Assembly: GCA_034435975.1 (NCBI GenBank)
Contig: DAOTWD010000061.1
Span: 1 to 64,000 of the forward strand
DNA: 64,000 bases
Origin: CAKZQX01 sp034435975
GTDB lineage: Bacteria > Chloroflexota > Chloroflexia > Chloroflexales > Chloroflexaceae
Direction: 5' to 3'
The position numbers and the translations under genes are program-made. The first letter of the stretch is position 1, and each line of letters opens with the position of its first letter. This document shows, in pieces, positions 52,535 through 61,828 of the stretch. Below the pieces are notes generated by a model. The model did not search any database. It was given only the letters and a program-made list of their open reading frames with translations, and was not told where the DNA came from.

Positions 52535-52536
52535 GC

Positions 52537-53286
52537 ATGCAGATTGATCTGACAGGGCGGGTGGCGCTGGTAACCGGTGCCGCACGCGGTATCGGGCGCG
52601 CTATTGCGACCACGCTGGCGGGAGCAGGCGCAACTGTCGTCGTGAATTATCAGCAGAATACCGCAGCCGCAAACGAGACGGTGGCGACTATTAACGCGAT
52701 GGGCGGCATAGCGCTGCCTGTACAGGCTGACGTAGGGCAAGCGGCGGGGGTGGAACGTCTGTTTAAGACGACCCTGGATCACTATGGGCGCATCGACATT
52801 CTGGTCAACAATGCGGGCACGACACGTGATACGCTGTTGTTACGAATGAAGGAAGAGGATTTTGATCATATTATCCAGACCAATCTGCGCAGTGTATATC
52901 TATGTACCAGAGCTGCGCTGCGCCCGATGATTAAACACCACAGCGGGCGGATTATCAACATCACCTCGGTCGTTGGATTAACTGGTAATGCAGGGCAGGC
53001 TAACTATGCGGCGTCCAAGGCGGGTATGATCGGGTTTACTAAGGCCACGGCACGCGAGGTGGCCAGTCGTAACATTACGGTCAATGCCGTTGCACCGGGA
53101 TTTATCGAGACTGAGTTGACCAATGTGTTGAGTGCCGAGGCTCGCACCACCATCCGCGAGTCTATTCCATTGGGGCGTCTGGGGAATCCGCAGGATGTAG
53201 CGGGCCTTGTTTGTTTTCTCGCTTCTGATGCTGCCGCCTATATCACAGGGCAAACGTTGATTGTTGATGGTGGAATGGTGATGTAG
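52537..53286 (+). CDS. fabG: 3-oxoacyl-[acyl-carrier-protein] reductase
   Basis: A 249-residue short-chain dehydrogenase reducing 3-oxoacyl-ACP with NADPH in type II fatty-acid synthesis. It has the NADPH loop TGAARGIGRA, NNAGTTRD, the catalytic Ser-Tyr-Lys set (NITSVVGL, YAASKAG) and C-terminal ITGQTLIVDGGM. ATG 52537 is used; a TTG at 52531 overlaps the preceding stop. Its stop touches the accC start (53287), so translation is coupled. Association with accC and acpP favours FabG over PhaB (acetoacetyl-CoA reductase), but both are possible. Confidence 0.95.
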   Translation: MQIDLTGRVALVTGAARGIGRAIATTLAGAGATVVVNYQQNTAAANETVATINAMGGIALPVQADVGQAAGVERLFKTTLDHYGRIDILVNNAGTTRDTLLLRMKEEDFDHIIQTNLRSVYLCTRAALRPMIKHHSGRIINITSVVGLTGNAGQANYAASKAGMIGFTKATAREVASRNITVNAVAPGFIETELTNVLSAEARTTIRESIPLGRLGNPQDVAGLVCFLASDAAAYITGQTLIVDGGMVM

Positions 53287-54666
53287 ATGTTACAAAAAGT
53301 TCTGATTGCCAACCGAGGAGAAATCGCTGTTCGGATCGTGCGTGCCTGTCGTGATCTGGGTATCCAGAGTGTCGTGGCATTTAGTGAGGCCGACCGCAAT
53401 TCGCTGGCCGTGCGTCTGGCAGACGAGGCGGTCTGTATCGGGCCGGCAACGCCGGGGCGCTCATATTTGCATCCGCCGGCATTGATCAGTGCAGCACTGA
53501 TTACCGGTTGTGACTCGGTGCATCCTGGGTATGGGTTCTTATCCGAGAATCCCTATTTTGCCGAGGCCTGTGCCGAGTGTAATCTCATTTTTATTGGCCC
53601 TGGCCCTGAATCTATGCGCCTGATGGGTGATAAGGCGATTGGACGCAAGACTATGAGCGCAGCGGGCGTGCCGATCATTCCAGGTTCGGAAGGCGAGTTG
53701 AGCAATCTGGACGAGGCGGTCGAAGTGGCTCGCACGATTGGCTATCCCGTCCTGCTCAAGCCCAGTGGTGGCGGTGGTGGGCGCGGCATGCGTGTTGCAC
53801 AGGACGAAAGCGAGTTGCAACGTGCTTTTCCTACCGCACGTGCCGAGGCCGAAGCGGCGTTTGGGCGCGGTGACCTGATTCTTGAACGCTATCTGCCCCA
53901 CGTGCGCCACGTCGAGATACAGGTGCTGGCCGATAGCCATGGGAACTGTATTCATCTCGGTGAACGGGATTGCTCGGCACAACGCCGTCATCAAAAAATC
54001 GTCGAGGAAGCACCATCACCAGTGGTAGATGAGGCGTTGCGTGCCCGTATGGGCGAGGCGGCACTACGCGGTGTACGTGCCATCAATTATGTCAATGCGG
54101 GCACCCTCGAGTTTCTGATGGATCCTGATGGGCACTTTTACTTTATCGAAATGAACACGCGCATTCAGGTTGAACATCCGGTGACCGAGAGCGTAACGGG
54201 CCTGGATCTGGTAAAGTGGCAACTCCGTATCGCCAGTGGCGAACGCTTGACGCTAGAACAGAAAGACGTTAGAATACGTGGGCACGCAATCGAATGCCGG
54301 ATTAACGCTGAAGATCCCGAACGCGATTTCTTGCCTGCAACAGGTGAAGTGGAGTTCTATCTTCCCCCTGGTGGGCCTGGTGTCCGTGTTGACTCGCATC
54401 TCTACTCTGGGTATAGGCCCCCAGGTTCATACGACTCGTTGATTGCCAAAATTATTACCTGGGGGGATACTCGTGATGAAGCACTGGATCGGATGCGGCG
54501 TGCACTCACAGAATATGTCATTACCGGCAAGATCAAAACAACCATTCCCTTCCAACTGGCTATGATCGATGATCCGGTATTTCGTTCTGGTCATATTTCG
54601 ATCCATTATGTTGCCGATTTCTTACGTGAGTGGAAAGAACGGGAAGCATCTGTTCGCATCTCCTGA
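53287..54666 (+). CDS. accC: Biotin carboxylase subunit of acetyl-CoA carboxylase
   Basis: A 459-residue ATP-grasp enzyme that carboxylates the biotin on AccB, the first step of malonyl-CoA formation. Family marks are LIANRGEIAVRIVRACRDLGI (1-25), the glycine-rich loop SGGGGGRGM, the lid EVQVLADSHG-type segment (VEIQVLADS), FIEMNTRIQVEHPVTE and the C-terminal biotin carboxylase domain. Length is normal. AccB and AccA/D are not in the window. Confidence 0.97.
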   Translation: MLQKVLIANRGEIAVRIVRACRDLGIQSVVAFSEADRNSLAVRLADEAVCIGPATPGRSYLHPPALISAALITGCDSVHPGYGFLSENPYFAEACAECNLIFIGPGPESMRLMGDKAIGRKTMSAAGVPIIPGSEGELSNLDEAVEVARTIGYPVLLKPSGGGGGRGMRVAQDESELQRAFPTARAEAEAAFGRGDLILERYLPHVRHVEIQVLADSHGNCIHLGERDCSAQRRHQKIVEEAPSPVVDEALRARMGEAALRGVRAINYVNAGTLEFLMDPDGHFYFIEMNTRIQVEHPVTESVTGLDLVKWQLRIASGERLTLEQKDVRIRGHAIECRINAEDPERDFLPATGEVEFYLPPGGPGVRVDSHLYSGYRPPGSYDSLIAKIITWGDTRDEALDRMRRALTEYVITGKIKTTIPFQLAMIDDPVFRSGHISIHYVADFLREWKEREASVRIS

Positions 54667-54667
54667 A

Positions 54668-55027
54668 ATGATCCATACCGTATCGTCGCAACCTAGGGGT
54701 AGCGTAACGATAGCGCCCCAGGTATTGACAACCCTAATCACTCGCCCGTTCCATGCAGCGTCCGGGAGGATACGTACCGATCATGTTCCGCTTTCAATGG
54801 CCGGGCAGTTACCTGGAGATATAACCGGCGATCAAGCAGTACTGGTGCAGGTTCCCAATGGTTATGGACACACCAATTGCGATCTGGTTGTCAGGCCTGC
54901 TATGAGCTTGCTGGCACCCAATATGGCTGTGCCGACAATCGTTGTCGCTGCCGTTCGGGAACTGGTGGGCATGGTGGTAGATGAGATCAGGGTCTACGTA
55001 CAGGATGTTGAGGTAGATCGTGGCTAG
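54668..55027 (+). CDS. Asp23/Gls24-like envelope stress protein
   Basis: A 119-residue protein, started at ATG 54668, one base after the accC stop; a longer frame back to 54569 lies inside accC and is rejected. RGSVTIAPQVLTTLI opens like the Asp23/DUF322 family (GSVTIAPEVL), and the C terminus VVAAVRELVGMVVDEIRVYVQDVEV fits its final helix and strand. The middle (about 55-80) is less conserved. It occurs just before nusB, a common arrangement in Gram-positive-like genomes. It overlaps nusB by 8 bases, indicating coupling. Confidence 0.75.
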   Translation: MIHTVSSQPRGSVTIAPQVLTTLITRPFHAASGRIRTDHVPLSMAGQLPGDITGDQAVLVQVPNGYGHTNCDLVVRPAMSLLAPNMAVPTIVVAAVRELVGMVVDEIRVYVQDVEVDRG

Positions 55028-55451
55028 TCTCCGTCACCGTGTCCGCATTGCGGCGCTGCAAATACTCTTTGAAGTCGATCTCACCGACCACTCGCTCGAT
55101 GTGGTGCTGGAACGGCGACTGCATGAAGAGGAGTTTCCGCCTGATGGGGTTCGCTTTTTGCAACGCCTGGTTTTTGGTGTCTGGGAACATCGTCCCTATC
55201 TGGATCGAATCATTGAAGAAGCTGCCCCAACCTGGCCGGTGCCTCAGATGCCGGGCATTGACAAGGCGATTTTACGCATTGCGCTGTTTGAGTTGTTGCT
55301 GGATGAGTTTGAAAAGACACCGGTAAAGGCGGTGATCAATGAAGCCGTGGAACTGGCAAAGCATTTTGGGAGCGATAACTCCAGTCGCTTTGTCAATGGT
55401 GTCCTTGGTACGGTGGTAAGTCAGCATAGCTCCGAACCCGATGAAGAGTAA
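55020..55451 (+). CDS. nusB: Transcription antitermination factor NusB
   Basis: A 143-residue all-helical factor that binds boxA RNA with NusE (S10) in rRNA antitermination. It opens RHRVRIAALQILFEVDL and closes with the typical PVKAVINEAVELAKHFGSDNSSRFVNGVLG motif. The start is GTG 55020, inside the end of the Asp23-like gene. Length is typical. Confidence 0.96.
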   Translation: MASLRHRVRIAALQILFEVDLTDHSLDVVLERRLHEEEFPPDGVRFLQRLVFGVWEHRPYLDRIIEEAAPTWPVPQMPGIDKAILRIALFELLLDEFEKTPVKAVINEAVELAKHFGSDNSSRFVNGVLGTVVSQHSSEPDEE

Positions 55452-55528
55452 CCAGACTCTACAGGTCGGGCTGTGTGTTATGGTATCAGTCGGGTTCATT
55501 TTTATTTGTTGTCGAAAGGTGGTCGTCA

Positions 55529-55774
55529 ATGGCTTCGCCTGAAATAGAAGCGCGGTTGCGCAAAATAGTCGTTGAGCAACTCGGAGCTGAAGAGAGTAAG
55601 GTTGTCCCATCTGCATCCTTTGTTGAGGATTTGAATGCAGATTCGCTTGACCTGGTTGAGTTAATCATGTCGCTTGAAGAAGAATTTGGTCTTGAAATTC
55701 CAGACGAAGATGCTGAAAAGATTATTACGTTCGGTGATGCGCTGAATTATCTGGAAGAACACATTTCATCTTGA
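55529..55774 (+). CDS. acpP: Acyl carrier protein
   Basis: An 81-residue acidic carrier of growing acyl chains, modified with 4'-phosphopantetheine at Ser39 in NADSLDLVELIMSLEEEFG. Start at ATG 55529 with AAAGGTGG upstream; an extension to 55475 lacks homology. It closes the operon with fabG and accC. Confidence 0.97.
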   Translation: MASPEIEARLRKIVVEQLGAEESKVVPSASFVEDLNADSLDLVELIMSLEEEFGLEIPDEDAEKIITFGDALNYLEEHISS

Positions 55775-55989
55775 TAACAGCGCCGGTCGAGGTCGTGCGG
55801 CAACCTGTGCCTGTGAAGCTGCACGGCTTCCAGTCATAGGGTAGAGCGTGTACTCGCAACCTGTACGCCTGTAACCATATGGTCGATCCAGACGTTTCAT
55901 GGTGTTGTATACTTTATGATGTTCCACCTGATTGCAGAAACAGTGCCACATTGATATTGGCTGGCGCATGAGGGCCATTATCCAGGAGT

Positions 55990-56634
55990 ATGGAAATTTT
56001 TGGGATTGGGCCAATTGAGTTACTCCTGATCTTGATCCTGTCGTTTATTGTGTTTGGGCCAGAGCGCCTGCCAGAAATCGGGCGTCTGCTTGGCCGTCTG
56101 GTGGCGAAAATACTGGCCTGGCAGCATCAATCGCCAGAAGCGCGCATGATCCAGGAAATTCGTAAGGACTTTCAACGTGAAATCATTGAGTTGCGCGACG
56201 AGATTGTGCGTGCGCAGCAGCAACTCAATCTTTCCCAGGAAGGTTCTGAACTGAATCAGCAAATACGCTCTATGCTGTCGGGTTCACCTGACTCAACCAC
56301 GGTTCCTTCCATCAAGCCCGCGACCAATATGCAACCCGCTGCCCAGCCACCACGAACCGTTGTTCCTAGAACATCAGACGTCACGCCGCCAGCAACAGGC
56401 AATGTCGCTACCGATCATCTTTCTACGCCACTTTCTACGCCACCAGAACCGGTGCCGCCGACTGGAGCCACTGGAACCGAAACGGTACCTGACCTGGCGA
56501 TCCTGGCAGCCCAACTTCAGGTCTTGCAGAAGGATGTGGCGCTTATTCAGGCCCAGTTACGGCGTTACCGTTTGCTAGATGCACCCCCTTCATCGGCTGA
56601 ACCTTCGACAGAGCAGGAAGTCAGGTCGTCATGA
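55990..56634 (+). CDS. Twin-arginine translocase subunit TatA/TatB
   Basis: A 214-residue Tat component: a short membrane helix (5-20, GIGPIELLLILILSFIVFG), the hinge GPERLPEIGRLLGR (20-34), an amphipathic helix (about 40-75) and a long Pro/Thr-rich tail with a final coiled coil (LAILAAQLQVLQKDVALIQAQL). The Glu in the membrane start (PIE) is typical of TatB, and the long tail also favours TatB; a separate TatA was not found. It overlaps tatC by 4 bases (ATGA). It exports folded proteins bearing twin-arginine signals. Confidence 0.9.
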   Translation: MEIFGIGPIELLLILILSFIVFGPERLPEIGRLLGRLVAKILAWQHQSPEARMIQEIRKDFQREIIELRDEIVRAQQQLNLSQEGSELNQQIRSMLSGSPDSTTVPSIKPATNMQPAAQPPRTVVPRTSDVTPPATGNVATDHLSTPLSTPPEPVPPTGATGTETVPDLAILAAQLQVLQKDVALIQAQLRRYRLLDAPPSSAEPSTEQEVRSS

Positions 56635-57644
56635 CCAATGATCGCAATCATCCCCCACCACCAGGGCTAACGAGCAGCGATTTCGATGCGGATGCACTAT
56701 TGCAGAGCTTGCTCTTGACCTCAGAGGTCACAACGGCCTCCTCTGCCACCGTTCCACCGACTGGCACCACTGTTCACGCTCAGAGAATGGGATCCAACCA
56801 GCGATCAGTCAGTACTCCTCGCAATGGCCATCAGGGTGGCCAACCACCTGTGCTCCCGACGCAGCCGGTAGCTGACGGCGATGAACAGTCGGGCGGGATG
56901 TCCTTGATTGAGCATCTGCTTGAACTACGCAAGCGCTTGATCCTGGCGTCGCTTGGAGTGCTGGTGGGGATGATCATTGGTCTGTTCCTGGTGTTGGGCC
57001 CAGTAAACCTGGTTGATTTTCTGATCCGAACCTTTGCTCCTACCGATAAACCCTATCCCCCCATTCAGGCGGTGCAAATTGCCGAGCAGTTTACCAGTTA
57101 TATGACTGTTGCGCTGACGATCGGGATTATTCTGGCGATGCCAATGATCGTCTATCAGGTGCTGGCATTTGTGGTGCCAGGCCTGACAGATAGAGAACGC
57201 CGAGCGATCTTTATCGCATTGCCGTTCGTCACCGGTTTTTTTCTATCAGGGATTGCGTTTGGCTGGTTTGTGATGGTACCCACGGCGATCCATTTCCTGA
57301 TCGACTTCGGTCAATCAGAACTGATCCAGGCTCAGCCAACGTTGTCGGATTTTATTCGGATCGTTATGCTGTTGCTGTTAATTAACGGAATAGTGTTTGA
57401 ACTCCCGGTGATTATCTATGTTCTGGCGCTCCTGGGTGTGGTTACGGCGCAACAACTACGCGCCTATCGGCGCTATGCGGTGTTAGTTGTGACGATTGTG
57501 GCGGCAATTATCACGCCTACCGGCGACCCCATCAATCTCGCACTCCTGGCCGTGCCGATGTATGTGTTGTTTGAAGTCGGTATTGTGCTGGCCCACTTTG
57601 TGCCACCTCGTGCTCCGGTTCCATCTGCTATCCATAAAAAATAA
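56631..57644 (+). CDS. tatC: Twin-arginine translocase subunit TatC
   Basis: A 337-residue receptor of the Tat pathway with six membrane helices. The core starts at about residue 90 with MSLIEHLLELRKRLI and includes GIILAMPMIVYQVLAFVVPGL and the end ITPTGDPINLALLAVPMYVLFEVGIV. An N-terminal extension of about 85 soluble, Thr/Pro-rich residues is unusual. Start at ATG 56631 overlapping tatB. Confidence 0.96.
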   Translation: MTNDRNHPPPPGLTSSDFDADALLQSLLLTSEVTTASSATVPPTGTTVHAQRMGSNQRSVSTPRNGHQGGQPPVLPTQPVADGDEQSGGMSLIEHLLELRKRLILASLGVLVGMIIGLFLVLGPVNLVDFLIRTFAPTDKPYPPIQAVQIAEQFTSYMTVALTIGIILAMPMIVYQVLAFVVPGLTDRERRAIFIALPFVTGFFLSGIAFGWFVMVPTAIHFLIDFGQSELIQAQPTLSDFIRIVMLLLLINGIVFELPVIIYVLALLGVVTAQQLRAYRRYAVLVVTIVAAIITPTGDPINLALLAVPMYVLFEVGIVLAHFVPPRAPVPSAIHKK

Positions 57645-57735
57645 GACGACATCGACCAGGTATGCAGGTATGAAGATACTGCTGCCCACATGAGATGTTC
57701 CTGTGGCCCCACCGATGGGCTGTAGAGCAACGGTC

Positions 57736-58800
57736 TCAGGTTCGCTCGCGTATTTCTTGCAAGACCTGCTGCGGGGTACAGCCACCACCACGCAGTTCCG
57801 CCGCCCGTTGCGCCGCATCATAGGCCCAATCCTGCTTATTCATCTTCCAGCAAGCGGCCGCCAACAACATGTAGGAGTGTTCGTGGTCACCTGGGCAACA
57901 TAGCGCCTGGCGACAACAATGTAGTACAGCCGGGTAATGCTGACTTTGCAGTTCGAGCATGGCGAGTACCTGCCAAGCCATGCCAAGCGTGTTATCGAGG
58001 CGAACAGCCGCTTGCAATGCCTGATATGCCTGTATCTGGTCACCCATTTCGCGTGCCAGCAAACCCTCGGTGAGCGCAACATAGGCCTGGACATTGAGCA
58101 AATTCGGGTCGAGGCGAGCCGCCGTTTGGAAGCCACTGAGCGCCTGGCGCAGTATATGGGGGCTTTTGAAAAGTCCTTCCTGGGTTTCGAGCAGCGCCAG
58201 CGCATAGCGATAGTGGGCCTCGGGCGAGTCGGGCAGGGCTGCAACCGCCTGTTGGAGTACCTCAGCTGCCTCTTTGTGCATGCCCAGCGCTTGATAGCCC
58301 ACACCTTGTTGCAACAGTTCCATCGGATCGCTCGCTGGCTCATCTGCCGAAGGATAGCCTAACTCACGACGGGCACGCTGCTGCAATTCCCGCAATGTTT
58401 GTAAATGACCAGGTGTCAACGTGCCGCGCCGAAAAGCCATCAGCAACGCATCATACGCACAGCGGCTAGCGGTGCCGCTCAAGATCCACTGCCCAACCTC
58501 TAGCTCTTCTAACCAGCGCTGGCGCTCGGTGGCTGACAGATGAACCTGCATGGCTACCCTCAGTTGCTCGTCTAAAAACCGCTGGTTGATTTCCTGTTGT
58601 GAGGGTGGCTCATGATCATACCAGCCAATGATGGCATAATAATCGATCAGTTTCTCACGCCCGTCCGAAACTGGAGTGGCAACCATATCACCTGCTGGCG
58701 ACGGCAAGACTGTACCACAAGCCTGGCACCGTTGATCGCCAGGTTGGTAGGCTACACCACAGGATGGACAGCGCAAGGATTGGACACTAATCAGCTTCAT
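57736..58800 (-). CDS. Zinc-ribbon and TPR protein with J-like domain (downstream partner)
   Basis: A 354-residue protein. A zinc ribbon CPSCG...CQACG is at 12-30, and a J-like region (YYAIIGWYDHEPPSQQEINQRF, about 52-115) has no HPD, so it is not a DnaJ chaperone. TPR-like helices fill about 165-345 (ELLQQGVGYQALGMHKEAAEVLQ, AVAALPDSPEAHYRYALALLE, AAQRAAELRGGG). Its start overlaps the end of the related gene at 58787 by 14 bases, so the pair are coupled. A scaffold role is likely. Confidence 0.75.
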   Translation of the reverse strand: MKLISVQSLRCPSCGVAYQPGDQRCQACGTVLPSPAGDMVATPVSDGREKLIDYYAIIGWYDHEPPSQQEINQRFLDEQLRVAMQVHLSATERQRWLEELEVGQWILSGTASRCAYDALLMAFRRGTLTPGHLQTLRELQQRARRELGYPSADEPASDPMELLQQGVGYQALGMHKEAAEVLQQAVAALPDSPEAHYRYALALLETQEGLFKSPHILRQALSGFQTAARLDPNLLNVQAYVALTEGLLAREMGDQIQAYQALQAAVRLDNTLGMAWQVLAMLELQSQHYPAVLHCCRQALCCPGDHEHSYMLLAAACWKMNKQDWAYDAAQRAAELRGGGCTPQQVLQEIRERT

Positions 58801-59857
58801 AGATCAGCCCTCCGCTTACTGGCTCGCTCCAGGTACGCTCAATGGCCGCCGGCGCGGTTCCATCACCAAGCAGACGCGCCGCTTCGTGGGCCGCCCGCGT
58901 TATCTCATCTGGTACCACCCGACGTGCAACGATAAATTGCTGCTGAAATCGCCTGACAAATGTATCGGCTGGCTGACGACGGCGCGACTGTTCGGCCCAC
59001 GCCAGCGCCGTACCCATATCTTTTGCCAGCCAGAACCAGTGGCCGCCAATAATCCAGGGCAGGTGCCAGGCAGGCGTGCTCTCGGTGAGTTGCTGAACCA
59101 CCTGCAGCGCAGGGAGTACCCGACCCTCGTTATAATGTTGCACGGCATAGACCAGGGTACAAAGCGAACGGCATGTGGGACTGACCGACCGGCGCTGTAC
59201 CGCCTGGTTCAGCACCCGCAGCATCTCGTCCACACGCCAATCCGGTGGGTTCGCCAGCGAGCAGCCATAGAGCAGGCTCAACGCATAACTCATCGCAATC
59301 TCTTCTTGCGCGGGGTGTTCCTGGTATGCCTGGCGCAACAAACGCGCTGCATCGTCGTACTTTTCGGCGCGATAGCAGGCGAGGCCGCGTGTATATGCAT
59401 CGGCTTGAACTGGCTGACGCGCACTCCGTTCCCTACGCAACTGGTCGTAGAGCTGGCGACACTCGGTATTGCCCAGAATTTGCCCGGCTTGCTTCAGCAA
59501 TTCTAAGCGATAGGCTATCCGTGGCGGGAGGCGTTGCTTGTTGGGGGGCAACTGGCGCCACTGTCGCCAGTAGGCCATCTTGATCGTCGTATCATCAGCC
59601 GTGGGCGGCACACCCAGGAGCATATAGTAGTCGAGTCCCTGGTCAATCGCGTGAGCAATATCAATACGTCCAAGATTAAGCCCTCTGTAGAAACCCTGCA
59701 CCGTTGCGCCACAATTCTGGCAGGTACCCTCGGATGAGAGGGGGGCACCACAGTTGGGACAGTTGACAGCATAGTCTGTTGCGCCACAGTAAGTACAAGG
59801 CCCCTTGTGCGGCAATATCGCACCGCAGCTGGGACAGGTTTCGGGTCGAAGCCGCAT
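58787..59857 (-). CDS. Zinc-ribbon and TPR protein with J-like domain (upstream partner)
   Basis: A 356-residue protein of the same architecture as the downstream gene. Three zinc-ribbon-like pairs occur near the N terminus (CPSCG, CTYCG, CPNCG...CQNCG), then a J-like domain without HPD (DYYMLLGVPPTADDTTIKMAYWRQW, about 77-150, ending LYDQLRRERS) and helical repeats (about 155-300). The two genes look like an old duplication. Function unknown; protein-protein interaction is likely. Confidence 0.75.
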   Translation of the reverse strand: MRLRPETCPSCGAILPHKGPCTYCGATDYAVNCPNCGAPLSSEGTCQNCGATVQGFYRGLNLGRIDIAHAIDQGLDYYMLLGVPPTADDTTIKMAYWRQWRQLPPNKQRLPPRIAYRLELLKQAGQILGNTECRQLYDQLRRERSARQPVQADAYTRGLACYRAEKYDDAARLLRQAYQEHPAQEEIAMSYALSLLYGCSLANPPDWRVDEMLRVLNQAVQRRSVSPTCRSLCTLVYAVQHYNEGRVLPALQVVQQLTESTPAWHLPWIIGGHWFWLAKDMGTALAWAEQSRRRQPADTFVRRFQQQFIVARRVVPDEITRAAHEAARLLGDGTAPAAIERTWSEPVSGGLIYEAD

Positions 59858-60506
59858 ACAAAATCTCCTTGCTGATCTACGTTATTGCTTGATGCTGATA
59901 TCGTAGGCTTCTGAACATCCAGCCGGACTTGCATCAGCGGGGAGTGAGCGTTCGCGGTCAATACTCAATGCCGATATCCTGAGCTTCTGAACTTCCAGCC
60001 GGAGGCGTACATTGATGCGTATGGGCCTGCGGATCTTTACCCCAACTGGCTAACGTTCCCCTGAACAATTACCGTTCTAGTATAGCATACGCAGCCAGAT
60101 ACGTGCAGGTTGCAGCCCCTTTTAGCGAGATTGCACGTGCCGTCCTGATACGGATATTCGACGCTGGTACCAGCATCCTACGTGACCAGCAGCGTCATAC
60201 GGGAAACTTGACAGATGAACAGGTTGAAAATATAGTATGCACTATCCGTCACATGCGGATAGCGGTTTATACCGCACCGAACACCAACCGCGGTAGCAAT
60301 CGTTCCTGCATGGCAAGCCGCAGTTGAGACTGCGCACCAGCCACCCGCCCCACCCAGATACCGATCTAGCCTGGAATGGCGTGCGCCACGGCAACCACAC
60401 GCAACCAGCACTTGCCGATGATTAAATTAATCGAAACCCATAGTCAACAGGGCATGCTGCTGGTCGTACCAGCGACAGCATCGTCAGGTATAAGGGATTT
60501 GGCGTT
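59858..60506. other. Intergenic region upstream of the Xer recombinase
   Basis: 649 bases with an imperfect 36-bp direct repeat at 59892-59927 and 59968-60003 (ATGCTGATATCGTAGGCTTC against ATGCCGATATCCTGAGCTTC). No gene is supported. Confidence 0.65.
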
Positions 60507-61472
60507 ATGCAAGATTTTTTAGAGCAGTTCCTGGTCTATATAACCAGTGAACGGGGTCTGACCTCAAACACTATCGCTGCCTATCGCACGGATCTGGAAC
60601 AACTCCGTATGTTTTTGCGTGAACGAGGAGTACTCACCTGGACGGATGTGACCGGTGAGGATATGCTGGCGTTTATGCTCTTTCTCCGCGAGCGACGCTA
60701 TGCCAATTCGACCATGGCCCGACGCACGGCAGCGGTCAAGGCATTCTATGCCTATCTGATCGAGCAAGGCTTTATGGACATTGACCCCACCAGCAAGATC
60801 GACACACCACGTGTTGATCGGTTTCTCCCGCGTGCTATCTCGGTCAATCTGGTTGATGAATTGCTGGAGTTACCGTTGCGCTCTTCTTCGCCGGAAGGTT
60901 TACGCGACAAGGCGATGCTCGAATTGCTGTATGCCACCGGTATGCGCGTGAGTGAACTGGTAGCCCTGAATATGCCCGACATCGATCTGGCTGCCCCAAT
61001 CGTACAGTGCCACGGCAAAGGTGATCGCCAGCGTACACTGCCAATCAATGGCACGGCAGTGACATCGTTGGAAGAGTATTTTGATCTGGCCCGCCCAGAA
61101 CTGGCGCGCAGTGCATCCCAACCGACAGAGGCGCTCTTTCTCAACCACCGGGGTAAGCGGCTCACCCGTCAGGGGTTCTGGTTAATCCTCAAAGGCTATG
61201 CTGAGGATCTGGGCTATGACGATCTCACACCGCATACCCTGCGCCATTCGTTTGCAGCGCATATGTTGAGCAATGGGGCCGACATTCGTCAGGTACAGGA
61301 GTTGCTGGGGCATGCTTCGATCTCAACGACGCAGATCTATACCCATCTCTCGCATGGACAGGGCGGCACCGCCAGCAATGGGCGTTTGTCTCGCCAGGAT
61401 CCGAACCAGTCTCAGGATACAGCGCATATAAATGGGCAGCAGAATGGACAGAATCTTCCGGTTGACCGCTAA
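60507..61472 (+). CDS. Tyrosine recombinase XerC/XerD-type
   Basis: A 321-residue site-specific recombinase that resolves chromosome dimers or a related function. The N-terminal core-binding domain (FLVYITSERGLTSNTIAAYRTDLEQL) is followed by the catalytic set: Arg147 in TGMRVSEL, Lys in GKGDRQR, H-x-x-R in HTLRHSFAAH, His in LGHASIS and nucleophile Tyr278 in TQIYTHLS. A 35-residue tail follows the tyrosine. The sequence resembles XerD more than phage integrases; no attachment site was seen. It stands alone with a weak ribosome-binding site. Confidence 0.93.
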   Translation: MQDFLEQFLVYITSERGLTSNTIAAYRTDLEQLRMFLRERGVLTWTDVTGEDMLAFMLFLRERRYANSTMARRTAAVKAFYAYLIEQGFMDIDPTSKIDTPRVDRFLPRAISVNLVDELLELPLRSSSPEGLRDKAMLELLYATGMRVSELVALNMPDIDLAAPIVQCHGKGDRQRTLPINGTAVTSLEEYFDLARPELARSASQPTEALFLNHRGKRLTRQGFWLILKGYAEDLGYDDLTPHTLRHSFAAHMLSNGADIRQVQELLGHASISTTQIYTHLSHGQGGTASNGRLSRQDPNQSQDTAHINGQQNGQNLPVDR

Positions 61473-61535
61473 AACGACGGTACAACCCTGCTGTATGGGC
61501 ATTGCGTATGGCCTGTGAGCATGCTATACTGCTAG
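61473..61535. other. Short gap, xerD to T-box leader
   Basis: 63 bases. It must hold the promoter of the T-box transcript; TATACT near 61527 is a candidate -10. Confidence 0.4.
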
Positions 61536-61828
61536 CAGAACGCGGCGTTGAAACAGAGGAGTACCCGGCAGGCCGGTCTACAGCGAACCAGGAGAGGTGA
61601 AAGCCTGGTGATAGGGCGCAGGGGAAGGGCACTGTGGAGCCGTATAGGAATGAGGGAGTAACCGGCGACGTGGGACGCTGATCAGGTGATCAGTGTCGAA
61701 CGCAGCAAAGTCGAACGCAGCAAACGCTGGTTGCTAACTGGGGTGGAACCGCGCTGTATGTCCAGCAGTATCGCTGTGGATAAATTGCGTCCCCAGGCGA
61801 CAGAACCGTCGCCTGGGGATTTTTGTTG
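61536..61828 (+). ncRNA. T-box riboswitch, glycine-specific
   Basis: The leader has stem I with AGCGAACCAGG...AGAGGTGAAAGCC-type loops, a specifier GGC (61628-61630) followed by A, the T-box GGGTGGAACCGCG (61741-61753) and an intrinsic terminator (61790-61825). Uncharged tRNA-Gly pairs with the specifier and antiterminator to allow read-through into glyS. The GGC codon fits the downstream gene. Confidence 0.93.
61790..61825 (+). terminator. T-box regulated intrinsic terminator
   Basis: TCCCCAGGCGAC (61790-61801), loop AGAACC, GTCGCCTGGGGA (61808-61819), then TTTTTG. Confidence 0.93.

Noticed and set aside
54569..54667. Upstream extension of the Asp23-like gene
   Set aside because: It lies within the end of accC; the ATG at 54668 follows the accC stop directly.
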